Position numbers and translations under genes: made by a program
Assembly (NCBI GenBank): GCA_030248135.1
Contig: JASANC010003917.1
Span: 124,001 to 188,000, forward strand
Source of the DNA: Theristus sp. LFF4_11
Taxonomy: Eukaryota > Nematoda > Chromadorea > Monhysterida > Xyalidae
Direction: 5' to 3'
Length of the DNA stretch: 64,000 nucleotides
Notes under the pieces: model-generated
The model's database searches: none
Seen by the model: only the letters and a program-made list of their open reading frames with translations
Told to the model about the DNA's origin: nothing
Shown: piece by piece, positions 10,805-21,648 of the stretch
Layout of the letters: each line of letters starts with the position of its first letter
Position numbering within the stretch: position 1 is the stretch's first letter

Positions 10805-11773
10805 AAACGAAAAAGTTGTCACAGTGTGTGCTGTTGTTCTTCGATTTGTTGATTCGGCTGTTGCAGAGGGGTGATCAGTTGCATGTTGTTTGTTGTTGTT
10901 GCAATGCTTGTGTTGTTGACTATCGAATGAAAACTAAAGCTTTGCTGGCTGCCAGTTTTGCAGAAAAAGCGATTTTCTGCCGCTAGCTGCCGGGTCTTTT
11001 TCGAATCTCTGATGGTATGTTTTATTTGGCATTTTTGTGGCGAAAACAAATTTCAGAATCATGGAATCTTTCTGCGAATTCTCAAAAATAATCAAGGAAA
11101 ACTGAATCACAACTGTTTTGGAGAGAGAGACGTAGATTTTTGGCAAAACCGAACAGAGAAAAAAACGCAAGAATAGTTCTTGATAGATGGAATAGAAACA
11201 CAATGTGTGATACAGTACTTGTGGAATATCGGTCCCGTATAATCGAACAAACAACAAACGTAACGAAGAACTTGCACCATATACCCAATGCCTGTTTTTC
11301 AATAATTTGGTGCAAATTTTCTGCAAATCCTTTGCATCATGTGGAGTCAATTGATGCAAAAAATGTTGCTGTGCAGTCGAAAAAATCTGCCTTTAATCCC
11401 ATTCACATGTCGTATATGAACGGACTTTTTGGCATGTTGATGTGATGGCAATGCGGCGTGTCATTCCAACTGCACGTCACAACTTCCAAGGACTATTTAC
11501 AAGACCAAAAGAAATCGAAAAAATAACTGAAAGAAATCGCAGGCGATGATGCAGGAGAAACAAAACGTGCGCCTTGGGTGTGTTTGGTGTGTTTTCAGTA
11601 AACGTTTGTACTGAGAGGTGGTATCTTGGTGTTTGGAGCTGTTCTTTTTGTTCTGTTCTGTTCAACCTGCTGTTCTTCAGCAACAATACAACACAGCGTA
11701 CCAATCAACCCAACCAGTTCACTTTCTCCTTGCATGCAACCGCGTGCGTGCATTTCCAGTGTCCCCCCCGCGA
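10805..11773. other. Intergenic space between convergent UTP4 and LRR-Ig genes
   Basis: About 970 bp between two stop codons on opposite strands must hold both 3' UTRs. It is A/T-rich with several short open frames of no recognisable family. I see no repeat, RNA gene or clear polyadenylation cluster that I would defend. Confidence 0.6.
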
Positions 11774-14700
11774 TCAGAGCGCAGTCTCCTTCAACGGCAC
11801 CTTCATGTCCTCCGTATCCGCCAGCGGCGCTTGTCCGTTCAAAATCGTCACTGGCGGCGCCACGGCGGCAAAGTTCGTTGACGTAACGCCGATTTTATTA
11901 TTACTGCTGTTGTTGTTGTTGTTATTATGGTGATTATGGTTATTATTATTGCTATTCGCATGCAGCGAGCAGAGGCGGGGCGATTCCTGCGAGTCGAGAT
12001 AGCCGCTGTCGTCTTGCTGCAGTGAGCCGGGCGCCGACGACTGGTCGGTCGAATGTTGATGGTGATCGTGCACTGGCTGCTGTTGTTGGTGGTGATCGTC
12101 GACGAACGTCACCATTGTTGATCGAGGTTGATTCTCGTGGTGATGGTGATTGGAAGTGTTGTTGTTGTTGCTGTTCAGAATTGGTGGCGGCGGCGGCGGC
12201 GGTGGTAGAACGGTCATCTTCGGCGGCTGTCGAATCGGCCCGGTCACGAAATAGTTGTTCGAGTCGAGACGCGCGGACTTGGTGTTCGTCGTAATCGTGC
12301 TGTGCTCAATCTCGATCGCCTGCAACGTTCCATTGGGGTATATTCACTCAATGAAACAACCGTACCCGCTGGCCAATAAAACTGAACAAAGAACGTTGTG
12401 CGCATCTCGATTTACGCAACGCATTTTGCTGTGCTGTGGATTCGTAACGAGTCATTGTTGATTGCTCAACAAAATGTTCAGCGCAACGAAAATGAGTGAT
12501 AACGGGATTACCTGGAACGTTGCCAACGCGTTAAACGGGACCTCTCACCTGATAGCCGTACCCGTTGACGCCGTTAACGGGGCACTGCTTCGCCGAGGCC
12601 GTGTACTCGTTCGGCGTCGCCGACCGCCTGTAACAGAGCACCGCCAGCAACACCACGAGCACGATGATGATCGCGCCGATCAACACCGCGATCAACACCA
12701 CCAAATCCGCAGTCAACGCACGGGTCGTCTTCGACGAACTACGCACCACTCCAGCCGGCGTCAGTTTGCCGTTCTGGTTGCGAGTGTTGCCGTTGGCGCC
12801 GTCAAGCGGCGCGGTGACCATCAGATGGAACATCTCGAAGTCGCTGTCTGCCAGATTCTTCGCCGTACAAATGTAGCGGCCCTGGTCGTTGCCGTCGACG
12901 TTCTGAATCGTCAGCGTCGACAGCCAGGCGTCCGCGTCCGTCGGCTGTTTCGCGATCGTGTATTTCGCGTACAAATCGCCGATCGCACGTCGCATCGCGG
13001 TTCGATCGATCGAGAACGCCCAGTCGACCGACGGCTCCGGGTCGCCTGCGGAAAACAGAAGAATCAAGCGGCTTTTTGAATCTATAGTTGAACTCGAAAA
13101 TTATAGGCAAGCAGCCGATTGGTTGGTTATTATCACGTGATGCAGGCTTTCTCTGAGCAGGATAGACGCCACCTCAGCACAGTAACACCTGCACAGAACG
13201 TATGCATCACGTGATGATCACCAGCCAATCAGCTGACAGTCAACAATGGTTTAGAGTACGACTGTGCTCAGAATTTTCGTACCTTCCTCCCCCACCCACA
13301 AACGCAAAGGGCAACAAACTTCGGCGAAAATGCAAGAAAAGTGCCCGGAGAGCCCATGTGACAGTCCAACCCCATCGAAACGTCGACCATTCACGAGATG
13401 CGTGCAGCTTGAAATCACCTTTCTGGATCGCACCACAAACTTCCCAGACAAACAGAGAGGTGTATTGTAATGCATCGGCGTTCATGTGTTAATTAATTAG
13501 TACCTGTAACTGGACATTTCAGTACGATTTGTGAGCCGACGACAGCGGTGGTGTCGAATTCAAGGCCGTGACGACGGATCTCGGGCGGGCACGCGAACTC
13601 TCGGTCGATGTCCATCGTGTCCCAGCGTTTCATGTAGAATCTGAAGTTTATGAGGGGTTAACAACAATTATACGTTCTAGTTGCTGCCTTTCCTCGTCAA
13701 TATAACAGCATATTCACAATCATCTTCACTGAGGTCTCAAATCATCGTGTTCATGGCATAACGTGGCATGTCGCAATGCAAGCATACAACGCTGATACAA
13801 TCCAGTGGTCATCATGCAGCTCCCGATACAGGCACTCCATGATTAAGCGGCATCCATGAAGCAGTATTTAGTGACGCTGTACGTAGCTATGTTTAAAAAT
13901 AGCTACGTGTCACTGAATACCGAATATCATGAAAGCCATTTTCGTACTTCTTCCCACCAAAAAGGCATCATTCTTCGGCAGAATAACTGAATATTCTCCG
14001 ATGTTGGTAAAGAGAGATTCTGTTGAATCTGTCGTAAAATTCTTCACTCTTTTCATCGCCAAGTTACACTACACAAACTGTACACGGAATCAGCCATTAG
14101 CGCCACGTGCAAACCTGTTCGGGTGGCTACAGGCGGCCGGCTGGAATCGTTTCGTCAAATGCCACCGCACGAACGGCCGCATCCGGCAGTCGCAGTGCCA
14201 CGGGTTGCCGGTCAGCGTCAGTATCTCGAGCGTCCGTTCGACCGCGTGGAAACGCATCGCGTCGACGTGCGTCAGCTGGTTGTTGGCGAGATTCAGCTGG
14301 CGCAATCGCGGCATACCGCCGAATGCGGTGCGCGCGATGGCGCTGATGTTGTTGTTGGAGAGGTCGAGGTCGACGATGCCGGTGGCGCCGTTGAACAGGC
14401 CGGCGCGCACTTGCGACAGACGATTGTGCGCGAGCGAGAACGCGCGAACGTGCGTCAGCTCCTGCGAGAATGCCAATTACCGCTACTGCATTCGCGAAGC
14501 GGCATTCATGAAGTAGTATTTAGTGGTGGATGTGTGAAAGCATGGTGACGCGGTCATTAAATACTGCTTCATGAATGGCGTTAATGAGTGGTGTTAATGC
14601 AACGCTCAAAAGCAATATTCGTAAGCGACATTTCCAATGTTGTTTGATTTGGTTGGTTTGCTTCATAATAATATCACGCAATTCAGCGCATTTCAAGCAT

Positions 14701-15444
14701 CAGGAAAAGCAAGAAAGAACTTCGCCGTTTGCCAAGAAACTCCATGAATAGAACAACAACAAAACCAAGGAAACGTCAAACCACGCGCACTTCAAACATC
14801 GTCTCCGGCAGGTCGGTGAGCTGGTTGTCGCTGAGATCGAGCACCTCCAGGAGCTCCATGTTGCGGAACGCATGCCCGCCAATGACCGTCAGCCGACAGC
14901 GGCGCATCGTCAACACGCGCAGGCTGTCCAGGCGTCGATGGTAGAAGTAGTCGTTCTCGCCGCCCAGATCGTCCGTCAGCGTGTTGTCGTCGACGTTCAT
15001 CTCCATGACGTTGCCGGCCTCGATCTTCGGCACCGAACTCAACGACGCCCCGGAGCATTCGGCGATGAAGCGGCCGTTGCGATGGACGCACGTGCAGACG
15101 GCCGGACAGTCGGCCGTGGAGGCGGAGTTGGCCGAGAGCAAGCCGGCGGACTGTGCGGTGGCCATGGCGCTCGTTGCCACCTGAACGTGCTTGTGCAACA
15201 GTGTCAGCGTCGTCGTGTAGATCAACGCAGTCATGATGCGCCAGGAATAATGGTGATCGTGAACACGCTCGTGATGGTGATTGGAATTTCGTGCATGCGA
15301 CTGCATTGTTGCCTCATCTGATGTATTGTGAACGGTCGTTGTATTTTGTATCTGGCGGTCAGCTTCATATGATTTTTGTTGGCCTTCTGGAAATGGTGAT
15401 TGCTTTTCGGCGGAAGATGGCTGTGTGACGTTTTTTGTGGACAA
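11774..15444 (-). CDS. LRR and Ig domain single-pass membrane receptor (kekkon/IGLR-like)
   Basis: Five exons with matching phases (15444-14791, 14461-14115, 13640-13504, 13045-12549, 12319-11774) give 726 codons, or 656 from the second likely start at 15234 (MTALIYTTTLTLL), which begins directly with a signal-like stretch. Domains in order are an LRR N-cap (CPAVCTC, about 113-119), roughly five to six leucine-rich repeats (LEVLDLSDNQL, IVDLDLSNNNIS, LRQLNLANNQL), an LRR C-cap (NPWHCDCRM, about 305), and one Ig domain (VLKCP, VDWAF, DQGRYICTA; about 365-455). A strong membrane helix at about 491-517 follows, then a tail rich in His, Asn, Gln and Pro ending ETAL, a class I PDZ-ligand form. The architecture matches surface adhesion or signalling receptors; ligand and tissue cannot be read. 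Introns carry three MITEs. Confidence 0.9.
13083..13264. mobile_element. MITE with CCAATCAG arms in LRR-Ig intron
   Basis: The ends TAGTTGAACTC and GAGTACGACTG are variants of CAGTCGAACTC and its complement. The inner arms CCGATTGGTTGG and CCAGCCAATCAGC face each other, with CACGTGAT near both. It lies in the intron between the third and fourth LRR-Ig exons, about 40 bp from the fourth exon's acceptor. Confidence 0.65.
13848..13938. mobile_element. Short palindromic MITE (GGCATTCATGAAGCAG family)
   Basis: The inverted arms are GCGGCATCCATGAAGCAGTA on the left and a degenerate TATCATGAAAGCC on the right, with a second nested palindrome GTAGCTATTTTTAAACATAG-like at the centre. It lies in the second LRR-Ig intron. 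Confidence 0.6.
14500..14580. mobile_element. Short palindromic MITE (GGCATTCATGAAGCAG family)
   Basis: The left arm GGCATTCATGAAGTAGTATT faces the right arm AATACTGCTTCATGAATGGC over about 80 bp. It lies in the first LRR-Ig intron, about 40 bp upstream of the second exon's acceptor. Confidence 0.7.
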
Positions 15445-17382
15445 GAAATTGAAAAAAGCGCATGTTGCAGTTTGACGGACAGCCTCGCCAAAAGCATTAT
15501 AAACTGTCTAATAACGGTCAATGTCTGCTGTCTCGGCAAAAAATGTAAATAGCCATGTTTTTTCAGAATTCTGTGTACCCTGCGGGGTACGGTCTATGGT
15601 ACTACGGTGTTTGGTCTCAACGCGATCTCACACTGCGCTAGTACCTGATCGCAACAACTATTACACTATTTTGTATTCTCGTTTCAGAAAATTTGCAGTC
15701 ACAAAAGTTTCACGCGTTAGGAAGAGTCGTACAGCGAAAGCAAAGAGATCTGTATCCTCAATACTTTGACGCCGCCAAATTTGAATTGCCGCGCAAACTA
15801 TGAAACGTTTATACAAACGCATTCAGTGTCGAAACCAAAAGAACAGATGTTCCTTTTTGTTGTTGACGAAGTTTTGCAGAAATTCTTGTCACAGAAACAT
15901 GTAACGATGCAACGAAACCGAACACTGTGGTCTACACAGTACACACCGTCAGCTTCACATGCCAAGAAGGACGTTCACATTGAACGAGCATGCGTCCTAT
16001 GACCTGGCGAGCCTGCTGTGGAGAGGCTAAAAACAAATAAAACCGCACGGTCACTGCACGCCATTGCGGAATCTGCCAATAACCTAATAATCTGTCATAT
16101 GAGCAAGCCACCGGGGCTATTTATTATCCAATTCTGGATTTCGATGGGGGCACACAAGAGATGACACACCCGGCAGTAGCGTAAAGCCCCCGCCCCCGTG
16201 TAAAAAGAGCACTACAATTCGGGCGTTCATCTTCAGATGGGCTACATCTCAGTCCATTGCACCAAATGGCCGCCAAGGAGTGATTATGAGTAAATTTAAT
16301 TTCGCGCATTTAATACAGAAAGAAATCGTACTCAGACGAAAACAAGAGAGACCATACAAGCTATGACGCGCTGCCCCGTGATTTGTTGACCACGGAGAGT
16401 GTGAATGATGCTGGATACATGCCCAAGCTCGGTGGAGTAATATAAAATGGGTGAAAAGACGGGGGACAAAAATTTAGGACTCAAGAATCACACGGAAAAC
16501 GATGTAAACGGTTTTAACAAACATGAACGCACGCAAAGAACACGAAATCAAAGCGCCCTCAGTGTGTTCCAACAAGCAAGCATATTCCGGGGCGTGTTTG
16601 ATGGAGAAACACGGTAAAAACACATACGTAGGATGCCATAAATCTCACGGGGCGACACGAAAGTTACAGAAAACGCACAAAAAACGTCTCGTGACGAGCC
16701 TTGACAATGAATGTCTGGTTGTTCATGAGTCGATGAACAGAAAACACGCAGACAAACGTAAAAACAGACGAATAGTCTGTCAATAACGTTCCATCCCGTC
16801 ACGGAAGAAAAAATAACTGAAAAAAGGTTGGCACACCGAGTGACCAAGATGCAGCCGATTGAAGCCTTTGTTTGAGCATTTTATTCTTTAATATTTCAGT
16901 TGCCGGTGTTTTTCTGCACGGCTAGCCTTTTCATGGGGCATGGCTTCATCTTTCTTACTCCAAATGGGGGAAACCGAGAAAATACGAATGCTCATGCGAG
17001 GAAAAACAGTTTGAGAAGCCGTAAACGCGGCACTACTTTTCATAAATACAATATTTGCATGATCCGAGATCGAATAAAGATAATCCCGCTTAGAGTGGGA
17101 TGAGTGTGTGCCCAGTAGTAGCAGAGGGGGCAATACGCCAAAGTAGCACTTTTTAAAATAAACACGCAAATCATAATATGCGCAACGAAGTGCGAAAACG
17201 CGCACATCATGATGCCCACACATCTGCACTACACGGACTGAAAGGATTGAAGTCCAGTCTAAGAACAGCCGAAAGCGCTTTAAAACAAAGCTTATCGGTG
17301 GCTTGATCTAGCATGGTCCGCTGAGTCACATGTTCGGCTCACCTTCTACCTTTTTTTCAATATTTGTCCATTTTACATGCAG
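15445..17382. other. Upstream region of the LRR-Ig gene, no supported gene
   Basis: This stretch should hold the LRR-Ig promoter and 5' UTR. An isolated arm of the GGTCTCGACACGATCTCA-type repeat (here GGTCTCAACGCGATCTCACA) lies near 15611-15632. Several open frames of 60-110 codons show no family resemblance. No RNA gene is evident. Confidence 0.5.
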
Positions 17383-17968
17383 CTCTTCCCTTCCAACCAC
17401 AACGCAGGCTGCACGGACTTCGGACCCTTCATGCCGCCGGTCAACTTCCCCAGTGTCATTCCAACAATAACAAGTGAGAATTGATGCAATAAAACGAGCC
17501 GCTAATGGCCGGGCGTGTGTTAGCGTCTACTTTACTTCGTTGGCTGTGTGTGTCGCTGCGCAGCGCGCGCACGCTAACGAGCCTCATACATACGGAACGA
17601 ACTGAAACGCTGTGTGCAAAATGCAAACTTTGTGTCGCAGCATAGGAAGGCTACGTCGAGATCGTGACCGTTAAGGTGACGGGTGGAGTTGAAGTTTTAT
17701 TGAGTTTTTTTTCGATGCGCACGTTTTGATATTTCTGCAACTGATGCGTGGCACTTGCGGACACGACACACACACTTTTTTTCTTATTCATCTTTGCTCT
17801 CCGCCACGGCATACACGAAACAATAATATTGTGGTCCTTTTTTATTTCGTTTTACGCACGACGCGGCCCATCAAGCGCATTTATGTGGCTTATAAGCAGG
17901 AAGAAATGCTTTCGCGTCATCTGAGTGCCGACACACATGAGTGGCACACTGTGAAATTTGATTTATGA
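17383..17968 (+). CDS. Possible three-exon 3' end of an unrecognised gene
   Basis: Exon-like segments stand out by codon texture and splice sites. 17383-17473 follows a pyrimidine tract and ATGCAG, encodes LFPSNHNAGCTDFGPFMPPV and further residues, and ends at AA|GTGAGA. A short segment at about 17653-17678 encodes YVEIVTVK before GTGACG. A last segment ends KQEEMLSRHLSADTHEWHTV-KFDL and a TGA at 17968, with an acceptor possible at AAGCAG before EEML. Phases can be made to agree (1, then 0). I do not recognise the family, and upstream exons are not visible, so this may be a partial gene or a relic. The open sequence before EEML (RPIKRIYVAYKQ) also looks coding but lacks an AG acceptor. Confidence 0.3.
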
Positions 17969-18245
17969 ATGAATGGAGTCGTTGAAAACATTTGAGCTTA
18001 AAGAATCAATTAGTAGAAAATATAAAGAAATTCAGTTTCGCGGTGATTAAGGGTTTTTTGAGACATAAAATTTCCCATGTAGAAGAAATCAGCTTCTTCA
18101 GCTGTGTTCGAAAAAGTTTCAATTTTGATAATTCGGGTGACTCAAAGAACGACAAGAAACCCTAATCTATTATACTAAAAAAATACTTTGTCCGTGGAAC
18201 TTTTTTTGCAGTTTGAATTGGCGCTCATTTTTTCAGTTTGAGCCT

Positions 18246-19040
18246 ATAGTCGGACTGGATAATTTCGGGCATTAGCTGATTGGCTGGTGCGTTACCGTAA
18301 TCAGATTCAAACGCGGGCCGTTCAAATTGCATTTTGCTTTTTTTAAATTTCTAATTTTTGAGTGTGTGTGTTGATGAATGTTTGAATTTTCAATGGACAA
18401 AACTTGTTTGTGATTTATGAAATGCAGAAAAATCAAAAAAAGTAAAGTTTAAGGCGAATTATTATTTTTTTCAAAAAAAGAACGACGACGACGGTGACAA
18501 ATGTAAATTAAAATTTGGCCATGAAAGCTGCTGTTCTGTATTTTTAAACTGCAACAAATTGTCTATAAACAGTTCAAAGATGTAGAAAAACTAAAATCAG
18601 CTGTTTCCAAAGGCACAAATTCATTTTCCGAAAAAGAACGACGGCGACGGCAACGACGACAACTAAAAATGTTGTTGTGTTTGATTTTTAATTGAAAATT
18701 TTGTTTGTGTTGATTTGTTTTGTGAGAAAAATTTGAAAAGCAATCGGTTTTCAAACGAATATTCACTTTTCGAGCGTCGAGAGCGCATCACCGTCGCCGT
18801 CGTTCTTTTTTCTGAAAAAAAATAAAAATTCGCCTTAAAATGTACTTTTTTGATGTTTCTGTATTTCATAAATAATAAACAAGTTTTGCCCATTAAAAAT
18901 CCAAACATTCATCAACACAATCACTCAAAAATTAGAAATTTAAAAAAAGCAAAGTGCAATTTGAACGGCCCGCGTTTGAATCTGATTACGGTAACGCACC
19001 AGCCAATCAGCTAATGCCCGAAATTATCCAGTCCGACTAT
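18246..19040. mobile_element. Foldback (long inverted repeat) element nested in the hairpin-capped repeat
   Basis: About 200-bp arms are near-perfect inverted complements. The left begins ATAGTCGGACTGGATAATTT with GCTGATTGGCTGG, and the right ends with the complement (AAATTATCCAGTCCGACTAT). The middle carries further inverted segments with GACGACGACGG runs. It has no coding capacity. The terminus and the CCAATCAGC motif relate it distantly to the CAGTCGAACTC family. Confidence 0.75.
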
Positions 19041-19236
19041 ATTTTGCTATTTAAGTCATCATCTGCTAAATACTTTACTCCATTTTCTAATGACAAGACA
19101 ATGTTCAAATCGTCATTCTACATGACTTCGTCATCATGATGCCTTTTGCTCATTAGCAACAACTTACATACAATGGACAAATAGCAATTTTTGGTGCTCA
19201 AAATTTTATAATCGACTGCAACAGATGAAATAAAAA

Positions 19237-19588
19237 CCGTCTCGATCTGGAACGCTGAAGTGCAACAACAACAAGCGAGACAATCGCAAGAATTGCAAGA
19301 ACTCGGTTGTAAACTGAAATGAGTCGCTTATGTTAGGGTAAACGGGTTGAAAGAAGCTAAATAGCAAAACAAAAGCGACCGTTTCACAATGGGTACTCAG
19401 AAAAGTGTTGCACCGTCTCGATCTGGAACGCTGAAGTGCAACAACGACAAGCGAGACAATCGCAAGAATTGCAAGAACTCGGTTGTAAACTGAAATGAGT
19501 CGCTTATGTTAGGGTAAACGGGTTGAAAGAAGCTAAATAGCAAAACAAAAGCGACCGTTTCACAATGGGTACTCAGAAAAGTGTTGCA
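19237..19588. repeat. Two nearly identical 176-bp tandem units
   Basis: Positions 19237-19412 and 19413-19588 are almost base-for-base identical (start CCGTCTCGATCTGGAACGCT, end AAAAGTGTTGCA). The copies downstream to about 20000 are diverged versions of the same unit. The pair is a recent duplication inside the hairpin-capped element. Confidence 0.85.
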
Positions 19589-21381
19589 TTTTGTTACTAA
19601 CACTCAATCAAACAGGCCTGGCTTAGATTAATGCAAGCGCGGAAAAGTAGTAAGCATACCAAACAAAAGCGGGCGTTTTGCTACGAGTATTAAGTAAACT
19701 GTTGCTTTTTGTCCTTTCCATGCTATCAAAAAGCTTTGGCTTAGCTTAGGGTAGGCGGGCAAAAGAAGTAACATACCAACCAAAAGCAGCCGTTTCGCAA
19801 CGGGTCTTCAAAAAAAGTTTTGCATTTGTCGTCATTTAAACTCTAAGGCTTAGGTTAGAGTAAGCGGGAAAAAAGTTTCAAAACAAAAGCTGGCGTTTTG
19901 CAACAATTATTCAGAAGTGTTGTCTTTTTTTCATCTTTTACACACTAAAAGGGTTGGCTCAGATGAGGGTTTAGCAATGTGTATTCAGAAAAAAGTGTTT
20001 TTTCGTCATTTACACTCCACCGGCAAAAAATTCCAGTTCCACAAGGAATAGATTGCAGCATCAACAAAGATGTGCCACGATGATGGCGAAGAGTGGATCG
20101 GTCCACATATAATCGATAATTTTAACGGGAATGACTGCGACATTGAAAAAGCTAATAAATGAGAATTAATTTTGATTCTTTAAAAAGGAACGTCAGTTGT
20201 TTGTTGCTGATTAAAAAAATTGTTTTTCATATTGTTGACAAAAAGGGCGCCTTAAAACTGAAAATACTGTGATTTTCAAAAAAGTAGGAGCATCGAGTGC
20301 TTCAAGAATGAACGATCATTTGTATGGTTAATCAACAACAATCGGTTAAAGCAGCTCAAAATGAAAATGCAATGCATGATTAGTCCGGGTCGTGGGCAAG
20401 GTCAAAAGGCTAAACTCCATTCAAAAATAACAGTTGTATTCAACAGCTAACCGTGCCGTAGGCACGGGTCAATTGGCTAGTATAAACAAACATCGATGCA
20501 ATGAAGGATCAAAATTCTCAGTGAATGACACAAACAACCAGCTTGAACTGTGTGTCTTAATGCGGCACAATTATGTCCAAGCATTAGCACAGCACAGCAA
20601 CACACAGGTTTTCAAAACATGAGCGGAATACAACAGCAGTATAACCGAAAGCCGTTTCCAAGTGTCTCGAAAAACTTTTTGATTCCATTTATCACTCAAA
20701 GTTCGGTACATACTAAAATGCGCTCAGTTGATTTGGCGTGGTACCAATAGTTAGTTGGCACACAAATAAACGTTATTTATTGCAAGTAATCCGGAAATAT
20801 TCTAATGGGTTTAACAGTTAGGAAACTGAATTTAAAAGTGCTGAATTGTTGACAAGTCTTCATTGTAGAACCCAAAACGACTTTAAAAAAGAGTTCAAAT
20901 GTGTTGCTCGCACATAGATTTGGCTAATTTTTGTGCTTAGAGGCAAGGGAAAGCAAGTCTTTTGAAAAGGAAAACAATAAAAAAACGCGTGTGACAAGTT
21001 CTACTCTACTTAGTAGCTTCGTTTCAGAACGAAATGCGTGAATGAGACAGATACTGTGCAACAGGACATGTACAAATCGTAAAGTTACGCACGTCTACTC
21101 AAAAGAGCGTTCAACCAAAAACGCTCGTGAAGTAAAGAAAAGGCTAAAATCCGAAAAAGCCAATTCGCTTCGAATATAAACTGTCCGAAATTTGACACCC
21201 ATGGTGGCCACAAGTGTAGCCAAAAATAAGCAGTCTCAAGAGTATTCAGGTTTTGGTGTGTGTGTAGTAAAATGCAGCTGACATTGAGAAATGGTGACAG
21301 TGGCATCATACGGTTTCAGTGGATAGTTTCACATCTGGAACAAGACGTCTCTTGCTTCCAGTCTACTGTGCATCCAGTGCA

Positions 21382-21648
21382 TACCGTAAAGTCTTGCATA
21401 TAAGGTTCCTCCCACTTATAAGACCCCCACCCAAAAGTGGGCGGAGTGTCACACGGCGGGAAACCAAAAAATTCAAAATTTTAACTTGGTCGAAATTTTA
21501 CCCCGTTTATAAGACCCGGAATTCCTAATGTTCGCTTTATAAGACCTCCTCCCACTTATAAGGCTGTCACACGAAATTCCACTTTTTTCAGAAATTTTTG
21601 ATTTTCAAATTTATGTAAGGAGACCTTATATGCAAGACTTTACGGTAT
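21382..21648. mobile_element. MITE with TACCGTAAAGTCTTGCATAT termini, long form
   Basis: Perfect inverted ends TACCGTAAAGTCTTGCATAT and complement enclose 267 bp containing repeated CTTATAAGACC segments. A 100-bp deletion form with the same ends is at 60027-60126. The TA at each end fits a TA target site. No gene lies within 3 kb. Confidence 0.8.

Larger units (their letters stand above)
18168..20481 (-). mobile_element. Unclassified hairpin-capped repeat element, reverse copy
   Basis: Read on the minus strand it begins ACTAGCCAATTGACCCGTGC, continues into a hairpin CCGTGCC-TAC-GGCACGG, and ends near an ACAAAGTAT...TTTAGTATAATA terminus at 18168-18190. Its 5' interior contains diverged tandem copies of a TTTACCCTAAGCC-containing unit. 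The same beginning, internal unit and end are shared with elements at 45420-46672 and 61231-62955. It has no terminal inverted repeats and no coding frame. It is interrupted by a foldback element (18246-19040). Confidence 0.6.

Noticed and set aside
12462..13079. 205-codon plus-strand frame over the LRR-Ig gene
   Set aside because: It is the antisense shadow of the Ig and transmembrane exon, which has clear domains, splice sites and phase.
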